Of a DNA stretch of 64,000 bases, positions 15,290-24,780 are shown piece after piece. Numbering within the stretch: the first letter of the stretch is position 1; each line of letters opens with the position of its first letter. Location: positions 1-64,000 of the forward strand of contig JADFDU010000010.1 in NCBI GenBank assembly GCA_018262775.1. The letters run 5' to 3'. Made by a program: the position numbers and the translations under genes. A model generated the notes under the pieces. It saw only the letters and a list, made by a program, of their open reading frames with translations, made no database searches and was not told the DNA's origin. The DNA comes from Rhodocyclaceae bacterium. GTDB lineage: Bacteria; Pseudomonadota; Gammaproteobacteria; Burkholderiales; Rhodocyclaceae.

Positions 15290-16617
15290 CGCCACCCTTC
15301 CCGCGCAAGAGCCCGATCGCTGGGGGGCTTGCCCAGGCCAGCCGGTCGTCACTGCCAATGGTTTCGGAAGCGGCGACGGCCACGAAAGCAACGACGGCTG
15401 CGCCGAAACCAGCCCGCCGCGCGCGGCTGTGGGAACTGCGCGAAAAATTTCACTGCCCGGTGATCGGTACCTGCCTGCCGATGGACGAACTGGCGTGGCT
15501 CGCGCGCCGGCATGCGTTCAACGGCGACCTGCGCGACGAGTTCACTTTGCACGTCGAGGCCGTCGGCTGGGTCAGCAGCCGCAACCCGGTCTCCGAGGAA
15601 CTACAACGACTCCTCGAGCGCAAGTACGCCGGCCATGTCGCCCGCTTCGAGCGCACCGCGGTCGACGCCGAGGTCCTCACCTTGTGGAAGACCCACTTCG
15701 AGCACGGCGAGGTCGCCGGGCCGATGTGGGCGGCGCTCACGCACCGCGCGGCCAGCGACGAGACGCGGCACGCCGTCTATGCTGACGTGCACATGCTCTC
15801 CCACCAGGTCGGCGCGGGCTTGGCCGCCGATGCACGGCGGCTGACTTTCATGGAGCGACAGAACAACGAGCTCGCCTCGATGCTGGAACGCGAGCGCTGC
15901 GAGCGCATCGCAGCAGAAGCCGAATTGCACCGTCGTCTCGCCGCGCAGGGGGCGGAGCGCGCCACCTGCGCGGCCGCGCGCGCCGAGGCCGCAGTGCTAC
16001 GCGAACGACTGGCGGTCTTCGAGTCCGGCACGGCCATGGTCGACATGGGCCGCCGGCTGATGAGCCTGACGGCGAGCAACACCCAACTCCTCGCTGCGGC
16101 GGACCGCAGTCGAACACTGGAAAACGCACTGAAGGAAGCGGAGGACACGGCAATGGCACACGCGCGCAAACGCGAACAACTCGCCGCCGAGCGTGATGCG
16201 CTGGAGCAACTGCTGCTCGCCGGTGAAACGGAGGCCGCGGACTGTGACGGGCGCTGCAACGATTGCGAGAACAAGGTCGCCAACCGCTGCGTACTATGTG
16301 TCGGCGGTCGCACCGCGCTGCTGGCGCAGTACCGCGCACTGGCCGGCCGGCTCGGCATCCGCCTTGTTCACCACGACGGCGGCCTGGAAGAATCGCTCTC
16401 GCGCCTGCCCGATCTCATCAATGGCGCCGACGCCGTACTCTGCCCGACCGACTGCGTCAGCCACGCTGCCTACTACAAGCTCAAGCAGCACTGCAAGCGC
16501 ACCGGTAAGCCCTGTCTGCTCTTCAAAGGTGCTGGCGTTTCCGGCTTCGCCGTCGCCCTGGCACGACTCGCGGCAGGCCAGGCCAGCATCGCCGGAACCG
16601 AACCCATGCAGCACTAG
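15286..16617 (+). CDS. DUF2325 domain protein with coiled coil and Cys cluster
   Basis: This is a 443-residue protein. An N-terminal domain (residues ~45-180) starts WELREKFHCPVIGTCLPMDE and contains ASDETRHAVYADVHMLSHQ. A long coiled coil follows (~185-310). Next comes a cysteine cluster, C-x3-C-x2-C-x7-C-x2-C, at about residues 319-341. The C-terminal DUF2325 domain (~337-430) includes VLCVGGRTALLAQYRALA and LCPTDCVSHAAYYKLKQ. The function of this family is not established. The Cys cluster suggests metal or Fe-S binding, and the Fur box suggests an iron-starvation role. Start by ATGA overlap with the previous gene. Confidence 0.8.
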   Translation: MTPPFPRKSPIAGGLAQASRSSLPMVSEAATATKATTAAPKPARRARLWELREKFHCPVIGTCLPMDELAWLARRHAFNGDLRDEFTLHVEAVGWVSSRNPVSEELQRLLERKYAGHVARFERTAVDAEVLTLWKTHFEHGEVAGPMWAALTHRAASDETRHAVYADVHMLSHQVGAGLAADARRLTFMERQNNELASMLERERCERIAAEAELHRRLAAQGAERATCAAARAEAAVLRERLAVFESGTAMVDMGRRLMSLTASNTQLLAAADRSRTLENALKEAEDTAMAHARKREQLAAERDALEQLLLAGETEAADCDGRCNDCENKVANRCVLCVGGRTALLAQYRALAGRLGIRLVHHDGGLEESLSRLPDLINGADAVLCPTDCVSHAAYYKLKQHCKRTGKPCLLFKGAGVSGFAVALARLAAGQASIAGTEPMQH

Positions 16618-16662
16618 CCGTTACCCAATTGCAGCAGCCAGTGAGTGTGGTATCAGAAGGTC

Positions 16663-16950
16663 CTAATCGTGGGCAATGGTTTTGTCGGTGAAAAGATAAT
16701 CCTTCAATTCCTTCGAGAAGGCCGGGTCTTTGCGCCGTATCCATTCCAGGACCATGGCCGCATGCTCCTTTTCTTCATCGCGGTTGTGCTTGAGGACGGC
16801 CTTCAATTCCGCGTCCTTGCAGGCATCAGCCCGTTGGTTATACCAATCGACCGCCTCCAATTCTTCCATGAGCGAGACAATGGCCCGATGCATGTCCCGG
16901 GTTTCATCCGACAGTTCCGCAATGGGTTCGTGATATCCGACACTCGACAT
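16663..16950 (-). CDS. Encapsulated-ferritin-like (EncFtn) protein without shell gene
   Basis: The 95-residue protein closely resembles EncFtn, a two-helix ferritin-like ferroxidase that dimerises and is normally cargo of an encapsulin nanocompartment. The core ETRDMHRAIVSLMEELEAVDW and HNRDEEKEHAAMVLEWIRR carries the iron-binding Glu and His residues. The protein stops soon after LKDYLFTDKTIAHD, so the C-terminal encapsulation peptide is missing. No shell gene is adjacent: upstream is catalase and downstream is the convergent DUF2325 gene. ATG 16950 has GAGGA seven bases upstream; a longer start at 17001 is unlikely. Confidence 0.8.
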   Translation of the reverse strand: MSSVGYHEPIAELSDETRDMHRAIVSLMEELEAVDWYNQRADACKDAELKAVLKHNRDEEKEHAAMVLEWIRRKDPAFSKELKDYLFTDKTIAHD

Positions 16951-17015
16951 GATTTTTTCCTCATTGATGGTGAAAATTGACTGGGATGCCTGGCGCTCCA
17001 ACTGGCTTCAGTTGA

Positions 17016-17045
17016 GACCCTGAGGGCGCATACGCCCTCAGGGTC
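17016..17045 (-). terminator. Strong hairpin downstream of catalase
   Basis: A perfect 13-bp stem (GACCCTGAGGGCG with its exact complement) surrounds a CATA loop. It lies 31 bp after the katA stop and before the ferritin-like gene on the same strand. There is no clear T tract, so it may act as terminator or as an mRNA stabiliser. Confidence 0.65.
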
Positions 17046-17076
17046 GACTCTAACCGATTGTCAGTTGAAATTTAAC

Positions 17077-18528
17077 CTAGACGGGAACATCGCTCAACGC
17101 AATGCCCAGCGCAGCGGCGACGCCCTTGCCGTAGGCCGGGTCAGCCTTCATGCAGTTGGCGATGTGGCGGATCTTGATTTCCTTCGGCGCATCGCCCATG
17201 CCACGGGCGGTGTTCTCGAACAGCACCTGCTGCTGCGCCGGCGTCATCAGGCGGAACAGCGCAGCGGGTTGCGAGTAGTAGTCCGTGTCCTCGCGCTGGT
17301 TCCAGTGGTCGGCCGCGCCGTCGAGCGCCAGCGGCGGCTCGCGGAAGTCGGGTTGTTCCTGCCATTCGCCGTAGCCGTTCGGCTCGTAGCCCAGCGTGCT
17401 GCCATGGTTGCCGTCGACGCGCATGGCGCCGTCGCGGTGATAGCTATGCACCGGGCAGCGCGCCGCGTTCACCGGGATCAGGTGATGATTGACGCCGAGG
17501 CGGTAGCGCTGCGCGTCGCCGTAAGAGAACAGCCGACCCTGCAGCATCTTGTCGGGCGAGAAGCCGATGCCCGGCACGACGTTGCCGGGGTTGAACGCGG
17601 CCTGCTCGACCTCGGCGAAGTAGTTCTCCGGGTTGCGGTTGAGTTCGAAGACGCCGACCTCGATCAGCGGGTAGTCCTTGTGCGGCCACACCTTGGTGAG
17701 GTCGAAGGGGTGGTAGGGCACCTTGGCCGCATCCGCTTCCGGCATCACCTGCACGGCGAGCTGCCACTTCGGGAATTCCTTGCGCTCGATGGCTTCATAG
17801 AGGTCGCGCTGGTGCGTTTCGCGGCACTTGCCGACAGCGGCTTCCGCTTCGGCGTCGGTCATGTTCTTGATGCCCTGCAGCGTCCTGAAGTGGAACTTGA
17901 CCCAGAAGCGCTCGTTCTTCGCGTTGATCAAGCTGAAGGTATGGCTGCCAAAGCCGTGCATGTGGCGGTAGCTGGCGGGAATGCCGCGATCCGACATGAC
18001 GACGGTGATCTGGTGCAGCGCCTCGGGCAACAGCGTCCAGTAGTCCCAGTTGTTCTTCGCGCTGCGCAGGTTGGTGTGCGGATCGCGTTTGACGGCGTGG
18101 TTGAGGTCCGGAAACTTGAGCGGGTCACGCAGGAAGAATACCGGCGTGTTGTTGCCGACCATGTCCCAGTTGCCTTCCTCGGTATAGAACTTGACGGCGA
18201 AGCCGCGGATGTCGCGCTCGGCGTCCGCCGCGCCGCGCTCGCCGGCGACGGTGGAGAAGCGCGCGAACACGTCGGTCTTCTTGCCGATCTGGGAGAAGAG
18301 CTTGGCCCGCGTGTATTTGGTGATGTCATGGGTGACGGTGAAGGTGCCGTGGGCGCCCGAACCCTTGGCGTGCATGCGCCGCTCGGGAATCACCTCGCGG
18401 TCGAAGTGGGCGAGCTTCTCCAGGAACCAGACGTCCTGCAGCAATTGCGGGCCGCGCGGGCCGGCGGTCATGACGTTCTGGTTGTCGACGACCGGACAAC
18501 CGGCGTTGGTGGTGAGTTTCTTTTTCAT
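17077..18528 (-). CDS. katA: Catalase, small-subunit monofunctional haem type
   Basis: This 483-residue catalase converts H2O2 to water and oxygen. The distal His lies in [15 protein letters not shown], with Asn in [12 protein letters not shown], and the proximal haem Tyr lies in [14 protein letters not shown]. Length and lack of a C-terminal domain place it in the small-subunit group. AAGGAGATCATC precedes the ATG. It neighbours an EncFtn-like ferroxidase and a c-type cytochrome on the same strand, a setting that suggests peroxide defence around iron. Confidence 0.95.
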   Translation of the reverse strand: MKKKLTTNAGCPVVDNQNVMTAGPRGPQLLQDVWFLEKLAHFDREVIPERRMHAKGSGAHGTFTVTHDITKYTRAKLFSQIGKKTDVFARFSTVAGERGAADAERDIRGFAVKFYTEEGNWDMVGNNTPVFFLRDPLKFPDLNHAVKRDPHTNLRSAKNNWDYWTLLPEALHQITVVMSDRGIPASYRHMHGFGSHTFSLINAKNERFWVKFHFRTLQGIKNMTDAEAEAAVGKCRETHQRDLYEAIERKEFPKWQLAVQVMPEADAAKVPYHPFDLTKVWPHKDYPLIEVGVFELNRNPENYFAEVEQAAFNPGNVVPGIGFSPDKMLQGRLFSYGDAQRYRLGVNHHLIPVNAARCPVHSYHRDGAMRVDGNHGSTLGYEPNGYGEWQEQPDFREPPLALDGAADHWNQREDTDYYSQPAALFRLMTPAQQQVLFENTARGMGDAPKEIKIRHIANCMKADPAYGKGVAAALGIALSDVPV

Positions 18529-18596
18529 GATGATCTCCTTGCGTACTGGATGAGAGGGGCATGCCTGCTACAGTCTCAGCCTACGTGTAGCACCCG

Positions 18597-18644
18597 ATAG
18601 CTGCAATTGAATAATTGCTATGGAGGCAATGCCTATTGCCTATC
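18597..18644. promoter_or_regulatory. Possible OxyR-type operator upstream of katA
   Basis: The region is AT-rich with repeated ATAG/CTAT half-sites (ATAG at 18597, CTAT at 18618-18621, CCTAT at 18632 and GCCTAT near 18638), recalling the spaced ATAG-N7-CTAT pattern of OxyR. Spacing does not fit the consensus exactly. The position, about 70-115 bp upstream of katA, is right for a peroxide regulator. Confidence 0.3.
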
Positions 18645-18734
18645 GCCGCTGGTGAAACGGCACCCGCTGACCTTCCCGACGTGGAGAGCGCCGTTTCGAC
18701 AGGGAAGCGGCGTGGCGGCGGGCACGGCCCGGGG

Positions 18735-19175
18735 CTATTCCCTCGCCGTGATGCGTTGCAGGTCTTCCTGGGTGATATCGCCGGTTTTCTTGAGGATCCA
18801 GGCCTCCTCCCCAATCCATTTCTTGAAAAGCGCGAGATTCTCCTTGCGCTCCTCCTTGCGGCCGAGGTGCCGGTACATGTTGCCCGGCTGGCCGTCGCGG
18901 CCGCCGTCGTCCAGCCGCAGCATGAGCAAGCCGGCCTCGGGCCCTTTGACGAAGAAAAGCAGGCTCTCGTAGCTGTCCATGCGCGGGCCTTTGTCGTCCA
19001 GTTCGTACTGCCGCGGGTTTTTCATGAAGTTGGCGTAGTCGGGCGCACTGGCGCCGTGGCAGCGCTCGCACTGCTCCTCCCAGACGGGGCGGATGTGCTT
19101 GCGATAGGTGGTCTCGTTGGCAAGTGCCGGCCAGGTTGCGGCCAGAAGCAGCATGACTGAAAGCAGCTTGTGCAT
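18735..19175 (-). CDS. Secreted monohaem c-type cytochrome
   Basis: This 146-residue protein has a signal peptide (cleavage near WPALA-NETT) and one haem site, CERCHGAS. It ends with a helical domain rich in KKWIGEEAWILKKTGD. Such small periplasmic cytochromes often donate electrons to peroxidases or oxidases, and its partner is not identifiable here. I place the start at 19175, after GAGGG six bases upstream; the ORF opens 12 bases earlier. It lies upstream of katA with a 206-bp gap. Confidence 0.75.
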   Translation of the reverse strand: MHKLLSVMLLLAATWPALANETTYRKHIRPVWEEQCERCHGASAPDYANFMKNPRQYELDDKGPRMDSYESLLFFVKGPEAGLLMLRLDDGGRDGQPGNMYRHLGRKEERKENLALFKKWIGEEAWILKKTGDITQEDLQRITARE

Positions 19176-19492
19176 GTTTGCCCTCATGTTCGAATGGGAA
19201 TGGCGAATTCTAGGACAAGAATCCGGAGCGCAAGATCAATTCAATTTAACGCGGTATTGAGCATCGTCATGGAGGTAACCCGGCTATAAGTCCGGCACTC
19301 TGCAGCGCACTGTCGCGGTTTGCTTGCAAACAGGCATACGCATTGGCCTTGAATACTCGACAGATATACCCTGTCTCCGGAAAAGGCAGAAATCACAGGA
19401 ACATGGGAGCAGAATCAGGGCCACTCATTGAACGGTGGACTATTCCTGCAAACGAAGCCACCCGCACTGTCTCGTTTCATAAAGGAGCGCAC
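19176..19492. other. Intergenic region before phosphoketolase
   Basis: This is about 317 bases between the divergent cytochrome and phosphoketolase genes. The stretch is less GC-rich than its surroundings and holds no convincing ORF, FNR box or Fur box. A possible weak promoter (TTGGCC, 16-bp gap, TATACC) lies at about 19337-19364. AAAGGAG at 19481 is the phosphoketolase ribosome site. Confidence 0.5.
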
Positions 19493-21880
19493 ATGAATAA
19501 GAATGCGAAGCGGACGAATGCTGCAAGCCCACTCACAACCGGCGAACTCGCACGCATGCACGCCTACTGGCGCGCCGCCAACTATCTGTCGGTCGGGCAG
19601 ATCTACCTGCTCGACAATCCGCTGCTGGCCGAGCCGCTGCGCATCGAGCACGTCAAGCCCCGCTTGCTCGGCCACTGGGGCACGACACCGGGGCTGAATT
19701 TCATCTACCTGCACCTGAACCGGCTGATCAAGGCGCACGATCTGGACATGATCTTCGTCGCCGGCCCGGGCCACGGCGGCCCGGCGCTGGTCGCCAACGC
19801 CTGGCTCGAAGGCACCTACAGCGAGTTCTACCCCAGTGTGCCGGAGAACGCTGCCGGCATGCAGCGCCTGTTCAAGCAGTTCTCCTATCCGGGCGGCATC
19901 GGCAGCCATGCCACGCCGGAAACGCCCGGCTCCATCCATGAAGGCGGCGAGCTGGGCTACGCGCTGTCGCACGCCTTCGGCGCGGCTTTTGACAATCCGG
20001 AGCTGATCGTCGCCTGCGTCGTCGGCGACGGCGAGGCGGAGACCGGCCCGCTGGCCACCGCCTGGCATTCGAACAAGTTCCTCAATCCGGCAAGCGACGG
20101 CGCCGTGCTGCCGATCCTGCATCTGAACGGCTACAAGATCGCCAACCCGACCATTCTCGCGCGCATTCCGCACGAGGAACTGCATAGCCTGCTCGTCGGC
20201 TACGGCTACGCGCCGCGATTCGTCGAAGGCGAGGAACCCGAGGCGATGCACCAGGCCATGGCCGCAGCGCTCGACGATGCCGTGGCGAAGATCGCCGCCA
20301 TCCGCAAGACGGCGCGCGCAGGCGGCGAGCCGGTCCGTCCACGCTGGCCGATGATCGTTCTGCGTTCGCCCAAGGGGTGGACCGGGCCCAAAACCGTCGA
20401 TGGCCATCGTTCTGAAGGCTCGTGGCGTTCGCACCAGGTGCCCTTCGCCGACATGGCAAGCAACCCTGCTCACCTGCGCCTGCTCGAAGACTGGCTGAAG
20501 AGCTACCGGCCCGAAGAACTGTTCGAGGCCGACGGCAGCCCGGTCGCGGCAGTGCGCGAGCTTGCCCCTGCCGGTCCGCGGCGCATGAGCGCCAATCCGC
20601 ATGCCAACGGCGGCCTGCTGATGCGCGATCTCGCACTGCCGGATTTCCGCGACTATGCCCTGCCTGTATCTGCGCCGGGCACGAGCACGGGCGAAGCGAC
20701 GCGTGTCATGGGCGTTTTCCTGCGCGACGTGATGAAGCTGAATGCTGCTGCACGCAATTTCCGCGTCGTCGGGCCGGACGAGACGGCATCGAACCGCCTC
20801 GGCGCCCTCTTCGAGGTGACGGAGCGCGCCTGGATGGCCGAGCGGACCGACGAAGACGACCACCTCGGCGCCGAAGGCCGCGTCATGGAAATTCTCTCGG
20901 AGCACACCTGCCAGGGCTGGCTGGAAGGCTACCTCCTCACCGGCCGCCACGGCCTGTTCTCCTGCTACGAGGCCTTCATCCACATCGTCGACTCGATGTT
21001 CAACCAGCACGCAAAGTGGCTCAAGGTGAGCAATGAAATCCCCTGGCGCCGCGCCATCGCCTCACTCAACATCTTGCTGACTTCCCATGTCTGGCGCCAG
21101 GACCACAACGGCTTCTCGCACCAGGATCCCGGCTTCATCGACCATGTCGTGAACAAGAAGGCGGACATCATCCGCGTCTATCTCGCGCCGGACGCCAACA
21201 CCCTGCTGTGCGTGACCGACAAGTGCCTGCGTTCGCGTGACCTCATCAACGTCATCGTCGCCGGCAAGCAGCCGCAGCTGCAGTGGCTCGACATGGACGC
21301 GGCGGTCAAGCACAGCTCGGCCGGCATCGGCATCTGGGAGTGGGCCAGCAACGACCACGACGGCGAGCCGGACATCGTCATGGCCGCGGCGGGCGACGTG
21401 CCGACGCTGGAGACGCTCGCCGCCATCGACCTGCTGCGCCGCCACCTGCCGGAACTGAAGGTACGCTTCATCAATGTGGTGGACCTCATGACACTGCAGC
21501 CCAGGGAGGAGCATCCGCACGGCCTCTCGGACCGCGACTTCGATGGCCTGTTCACCACCGACAAGCCGATCCTGTTCGCATATCACGGCTATCCCTGGCT
21601 GATCCACCGGCTGACCTATCGGCGCACCAACCACGGCAACCTGCACGTGCGCGGCTACAAGGAGGAAGGCACGACGACCACACCCTTCGACATGGCGGTA
21701 CTCAACGACATCGACCGCTTCCATCTCGCCGCCGACGTGGTCGATCGCGTCCCCAAACTGGGCTATCGTGCGGCATCCTTCAAGCAGCACCTGCGTGACC
21801 GTCTGATCGAGCACCGCCACTACATCGCCGAGCACGGCCAGGACATGCCCGATATCCGCGACTGGACATGGCCGCATTGA
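19493..21880 (+). CDS. xfp: Phosphoketolase
   Basis: The 795-residue thiamine-diphosphate enzyme splits xylulose 5-phosphate (and often fructose 6-phosphate) to acetyl phosphate and an aldose phosphate. Clear motifs are [15 protein letters not shown], the TPP/Mg region [20 protein letters not shown], and [18 protein letters not shown]. Its length matches the family. AAAGGAGCGCAC precedes ATG 19493; the upstream in-frame stretch from 19343 has no site. No acetate kinase gene is adjacent, so the acetyl phosphate outlet is encoded elsewhere. Confidence 0.95.
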   Translation: MNKNAKRTNAASPLTTGELARMHAYWRAANYLSVGQIYLLDNPLLAEPLRIEHVKPRLLGHWGTTPGLNFIYLHLNRLIKAHDLDMIFVAGPGHGGPALVANAWLEGTYSEFYPSVPENAAGMQRLFKQFSYPGGIGSHATPETPGSIHEGGELGYALSHAFGAAFDNPELIVACVVGDGEAETGPLATAWHSNKFLNPASDGAVLPILHLNGYKIANPTILARIPHEELHSLLVGYGYAPRFVEGEEPEAMHQAMAAALDDAVAKIAAIRKTARAGGEPVRPRWPMIVLRSPKGWTGPKTVDGHRSEGSWRSHQVPFADMASNPAHLRLLEDWLKSYRPEELFEADGSPVAAVRELAPAGPRRMSANPHANGGLLMRDLALPDFRDYALPVSAPGTSTGEATRVMGVFLRDVMKLNAAARNFRVVGPDETASNRLGALFEVTERAWMAERTDEDDHLGAEGRVMEILSEHTCQGWLEGYLLTGRHGLFSCYEAFIHIVDSMFNQHAKWLKVSNEIPWRRAIASLNILLTSHVWRQDHNGFSHQDPGFIDHVVNKKADIIRVYLAPDANTLLCVTDKCLRSRDLINVIVAGKQPQLQWLDMDAAVKHSSAGIGIWEWASNDHDGEPDIVMAAAGDVPTLETLAAIDLLRRHLPELKVRFINVVDLMTLQPREEHPHGLSDRDFDGLFTTDKPILFAYHGYPWLIHRLTYRRTNHGNLHVRGYKEEGTTTTPFDMAVLNDIDRFHLAADVVDRVPKLGYRAASFKQHLRDRLIEHRHYIAEHGQDMPDIRDWTWPH

Positions 21881-22026
21881 CGGCGAAGCCGTTGCTCTGA
21901 TTGCGCGCACCGGGCCAGAGCGTGTGGCATGGCAGATCAGGGCGTTTGGGGCATCGCGCCCGACATGAGACAATACGGGTCGAGACAACAGATGCCGCCT
22001 CGCGGCGGCACCGGTTCAGGACACAG

Positions 22027-22248
22027 ATGACAGACACGGCTTACTGCTATCACTGCGGCACCCATCACCTCAAGAAAGAGATGCGCCAGATCTCCACCAA
22101 GGCCGGCAAGCGCTGGCGTTGCGTGAAGAGCATCGAGGCAACCAAGCGCAGCCGCGACGAGCGCGACGCCTTCGGCCGCCGCGTCTCCGCCAACAACAAG
22201 GTTGACGCCCAGAGCAAGGCGAAGCAGATCCTCAACAACAATCGATGA
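22027..22248 (+). CDS. Small basic zinc-ribbon-like protein
   Basis: The 73-residue protein starts MTDTAYCYHCGTHHLKKEMR and has another Cys at RWRCVKS, giving a CxxC plus HH/C arrangement that may bind zinc. The C-terminal half is very basic (RSRDERDAFGRRVSANNK), as in nucleic-acid-binding proteins. I do not recognise a named family. It follows phosphoketolase after 146 bp. Confidence 0.65.
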   Translation: MTDTAYCYHCGTHHLKKEMRQISTKAGKRWRCVKSIEATKRSRDERDAFGRRVSANNKVDAQSKAKQILNNNR

Positions 22249-22270
22249 GTGCCGCGCAGCGGCGAACAGA

Positions 22271-22308
22271 CGTCACCCTCCTTCCTCGGGAAGGAGGTGG
22301 GGGGATGG
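22271..22308. repeat. GC-rich palindromic intergenic repeat
   Basis: The sequence GTCACCCTCCTTCC-TCGG-GAAGGAGG... is a palindrome with a trailing GGTGGGGGGATGG. Related copies are at 32993, 39976, 43055 and 63079. It immediately precedes the DUF3301 gene. Confidence 0.7.
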
Positions 22309-22315
22309 TAGCCCA

Positions 22316-22663
22316 GTGAGCGATTTACCCGTGTTCGATCTGATCGGCCTCGCCATCCTTGCGGGCGGCGGCTGGCTCTGGCTCGACAGCCTCAGGGCAC
22401 GCGACATCGGTATTGCCGCCGCACGCAGCGCCTGCGCGGCCGAAGACCTGCAACTGCTCGACGACACCGTCTCGATCGGCAGCCTCAAGCCGGCACGCAA
22501 CGCGGACGGTCGGCTCCTGCTGCGGCGGATGTATACCTTCGAATACAGCGACACCGGCGACAATCGGCGCAACGGCAGCGTGGTGCTGCTCGGCCGGCAG
22601 GTGGTGCTGCTCAATGTCGGCCTGCGGCCGGCACCCTTACCCGTCTATCGCACGCTGCATTGA
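22316..22663 (+). CDS. DUF3301 family membrane-anchored protein
   Basis: The 115-residue protein has an N-terminal membrane anchor (FDLIGLAILAGGGWLWLDSL). Its conserved domain reads ARSACAAEDLQLLDDTVSI, then RRMYTFEYSDTGDNRRNGSV, typical of DUF3301. The function of this family is unknown. I chose GTG 22316 because the preceding in-frame residues are encoded by a palindromic repeat; AAGGAGG at 22291 is rather distant. Confidence 0.75.
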   Translation: MSDLPVFDLIGLAILAGGGWLWLDSLRARDIGIAAARSACAAEDLQLLDDTVSIGSLKPARNADGRLLLRRMYTFEYSDTGDNRRNGSVVLLGRQVVLLNVGLRPAPLPVYRTLH

Positions 22664-22702
22664 TCCGCCGGCCGCTTCGGGCCGCAGCGCGATCGATAGC
22701 CT

Positions 22703-23857
22703 TCAGTGTTCCTTGCCGTCGATGCGCGGCCGGAAAAGCATCGGCATGACGCGCCAGGCGAGCACGGCAAAGGTGGCAAACCAGCAGGCCGAGGCAAGCT
22801 GCACCCACAACAGATAGCTGTCGGGGGCAAGCTGCGGCACCACCACGCGCAACAGCAGCCCCACAATCATGATCCACAGCACGCCGCGATCGACGACATC
22901 GAATGCCACCTTGCGCCCGGTGTGTCCCCGCGAGATGCGCAGGATCATGGCCGGGATGATCAATCCCATAACGCCGAAGGTGAACAGGTGGGTGGACACG
23001 CTGCCCACCCAGACGACCTGCGCCGTCTGCTCCAATGCCACCACCAGCAGCTGGCCGATGATGGCGAGATAGCCGAGGTACATGATGCCGATGTCGAGGC
23101 GCGTGAACGCCAGCGCCGGCTTCCAGTAGGCGAAGCGGACGGCGAGCAGCAGCGCCAGCAGCGCCGCCAGGCTGGCCGTCGCCGGAGGCGGCAGGAAGCC
23201 GGCGAAGGCCATCGCCAGCGCCAGCATCTTGATCGTATCGTCGAGCAGCGTATGGCGCAGGACGGTCGCCTTGAACACGTTCTTCATGAAATCGGTCAGC
23301 GTGCGCTCGAGCATGATGAGGAAGGCGAGGCGGAACAGGCCGAGCGTCATGATCTGGCCGGCCTGGGCGTAGGGTTCGTCCAGCAGGAGGAACTTGGCGA
23401 GCGGGAACAGCGGCAGCAGGAGCAGGAAGAAAATGTTGTCGCGGCGATAGCCGTCCGTTTCGCGGTGGCGCAGCAGCGTCGCCAGCAGCATCGCCACGAC
23501 AGTGACGAGAAAGAGCTGGTTCGACAGCACGAACAGCGGCCGCGGCCAGGCGGCGCCGAACCCCATGCCGAGTCGCTCAAAGCACCAGGCGGCGACGAGA
23601 AAGACCAGCCAGCCGCCGTGGTAGCCGCGGATCTTCAGCCAGTTCTTGCTGGCGGTGAGGAGAAAGCCGCCGAGCATGGCCCAGCCGAAGCCGAAGAACA
23701 TTTCATGGGCATGCCACTGAGTGCCCGTGAAGGCTGCCGCCGGCGCCTCGACGATGCCGGAGAACATCAGCGCCCACAGCACCGGCAGGGACAGCCCGGA
23801 GAGGCAGGCAAGCGCGAAGAAGGGGCGGAAGCCAACGAGCCAGAGGGGGTAGTTCAT
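22703..23857 (-). CDS. NnrS family haem-copper membrane protein
   Basis: The 384-residue protein has about twelve helices and an NnrS start: MNYPLWLVGFRPFFALACLS, then QWHAHEMFFGFGWAMLGGF. It is the second NnrS homologue in the window. NnrS is linked to nitric oxide tolerance. The C-terminal RPRIDGKEH matches the FLAPRID end of the 13395 homologue. It is the last gene of a minus-strand series with copZ, copA and a SafE-type exporter, which suggests copper delivery. Confidence 0.85.
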   Translation of the reverse strand: MNYPLWLVGFRPFFALACLSGLSLPVLWALMFSGIVEAPAAAFTGTQWHAHEMFFGFGWAMLGGFLLTASKNWLKIRGYHGGWLVFLVAAWCFERLGMGFGAAWPRPLFVLSNQLFLVTVVAMLLATLLRHRETDGYRRDNIFFLLLLPLFPLAKFLLLDEPYAQAGQIMTLGLFRLAFLIMLERTLTDFMKNVFKATVLRHTLLDDTIKMLALAMAFAGFLPPPATASLAALLALLLAVRFAYWKPALAFTRLDIGIMYLGYLAIIGQLLVVALEQTAQVVWVGSVSTHLFTFGVMGLIIPAMILRISRGHTGRKVAFDVVDRGVLWIMIVGLLLRVVVPQLAPDSYLLWVQLASACWFATFAVLAWRVMPMLFRPRIDGKEH

Positions 23858-23896
23858 TGAATCCTCGAATCAGTCCGCAGAAACGTCAATGTCCTC

Positions 23897-23990
23897 GTCA
23901 TTCCCGTGCAAACGGGAATCCAGTGGGGAATCCAGTACGCTGTTCAGCGCCATCAGTACGACCATGGGTTCCCGCTTGCGCGGGGACGGC
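23897..23990. repeat. Paired GTCATTCCCG-type repeat
   Basis: A unit GTCATTCCCGTGCAAACGGGAATCCAG is followed, after about 40 bases, by an inverted partner (CCCGCTTGCGCGGGGACGG). Related units occur at 48315, 58093 and 59080. The pair lies between copZ and the NnrS gene and could fold as a long hairpin in their transcript. Confidence 0.7.
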
Positions 23991-23994
23991 AGGT

Positions 23995-24201
23995 TTACGC
24001 CGTCTCGAAGCCGGCATCGACGATGACGCGCTTCATGTCCTCGATGCTGACGCGGCCGGCTTCATATTCGACGCGCGCCTGCTTGTCCTCCAGCGAGACG
24101 TCCGCCTTCGCCACGCCGGGCAAGGCGCTGAGCACGTTGGTCACGCTCTTGACGCAACCGCCGCAGGACATGCCCTCGACGTTAATGGTGATGGTTTCCA
24201 T
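23995..24201 (-). CDS. copZ: Copper chaperone CopZ, heavy-metal-associated domain
   Basis: This 68-residue HMA domain protein has the metal site GMSCGGCVKSV and the expected beta-alpha-beta-beta-alpha-beta length. It shuttles Cu(I) to transporters such as CopA. It lies downstream of copA on the same strand, after the ankyrin gene. Confidence 0.9.
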   Translation of the reverse strand: METITINVEGMSCGGCVKSVTNVLSALPGVAKADVSLEDKQARVEYEAGRVSIEDMKRVIVDAGFETA

Positions 24202-24255
24202 GTTCGTTCCTTTCGCAGCTAATTTCCCCCTCTCCCCGCACGCGGAGCGAGGAGT

Positions 24256-24780
24256 TCAACAGGATTTCCCCGGCTTGCAGCCCTTCAGCACCCACAGCGA
24301 CATGACGCCCGCCGTCACGTCTGCACGCGACTTGCGTGCCAGCGACAGCGGCGTGCGTCCGCCTACCGATTTGGCGTCGATGTCCGCGCCCGCCTCGAGC
24401 AGCAGCCGCGCATTCTCGGATTTGTCGGCATAGGCGGCCATGTGCAGCGGCGTGAGGTCGTCCTTGTCGCGCGCCATCACGTCGGCGCCGGCCGCCAGCA
24501 GCGTCTTCAGCGGGCCGATGTCCGAATTCGTCGCTGCCAGATGCAGCGGTGTGGCGCCGAGCTGGTTGCGCGCATCGCGCATGGCCGGGCTGGCCTTGAG
24601 GATCTTGCCGACTTCGGCGGCGGTGCCAAGCCGCGCCGCATCGAAGATTGGCGGTTCGTTGGCGCCGAGCGTTGTTTGCGCCCATGCCTGCGAACCCGCA
24701 GCGAAAGTCAGTACCATAGAAGCAAGGGCTGGCACTAGCCCCCACAATACGGCGAATATGAAGCGGCGCAAGATCATCAT
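24256..24780 (-). CDS. Secreted ankyrin-repeat protein in the copper cluster
   Basis: The 174-residue protein has a signal peptide (cleavage near SQAWA-QTTL) and about three ankyrin repeats ([51 protein letters not shown]). Its C-terminus has two cysteines in the last nine residues (KGCKPGKSC), a possible metal or disulphide site. The start overlaps the copA stop by ATGA, so it is translated with the copper ATPase. Periplasmic ankyrin proteins are sometimes tied to oxidative stress (AnkB with catalase); no role in copper handling is established. Confidence 0.8.
   Translation of the reverse strand: MMILRRFIFAVLWGLVPALASMVLTFAAGSQAWAQTTLGANEPPIFDAARLGTAAEVGKILKASPAMRDARNQLGATPLHLAATNSDIGPLKTLLAAGADVMARDKDDLTPLHMAAYADKSENARLLLEAGADIDAKSVGGRTPLSLARKSRADVTAGVMSLWVLKGCKPGKSC

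Noticed and set aside
17065-18600. A 511-codon plus-strand frame
   Set aside because: It is antisense to catalase.
19230-19275. TTGAGCATCGTCAT upstream of phosphoketolase considered as an FNR box
   Set aside because: Only about seven of ten positions match and there is no promoter in line with it.
19415-21010. A 531-codon minus-strand frame
   Set aside because: It overlaps phosphoketolase, which has full-length family match and a good ribosome site.
22706-23860. A 384-codon plus-strand frame
   Set aside because: It is antisense to the NnrS gene at 22703-23857. The composition (repeated His/Glu/Gln/Arg) is typical of a shadow.
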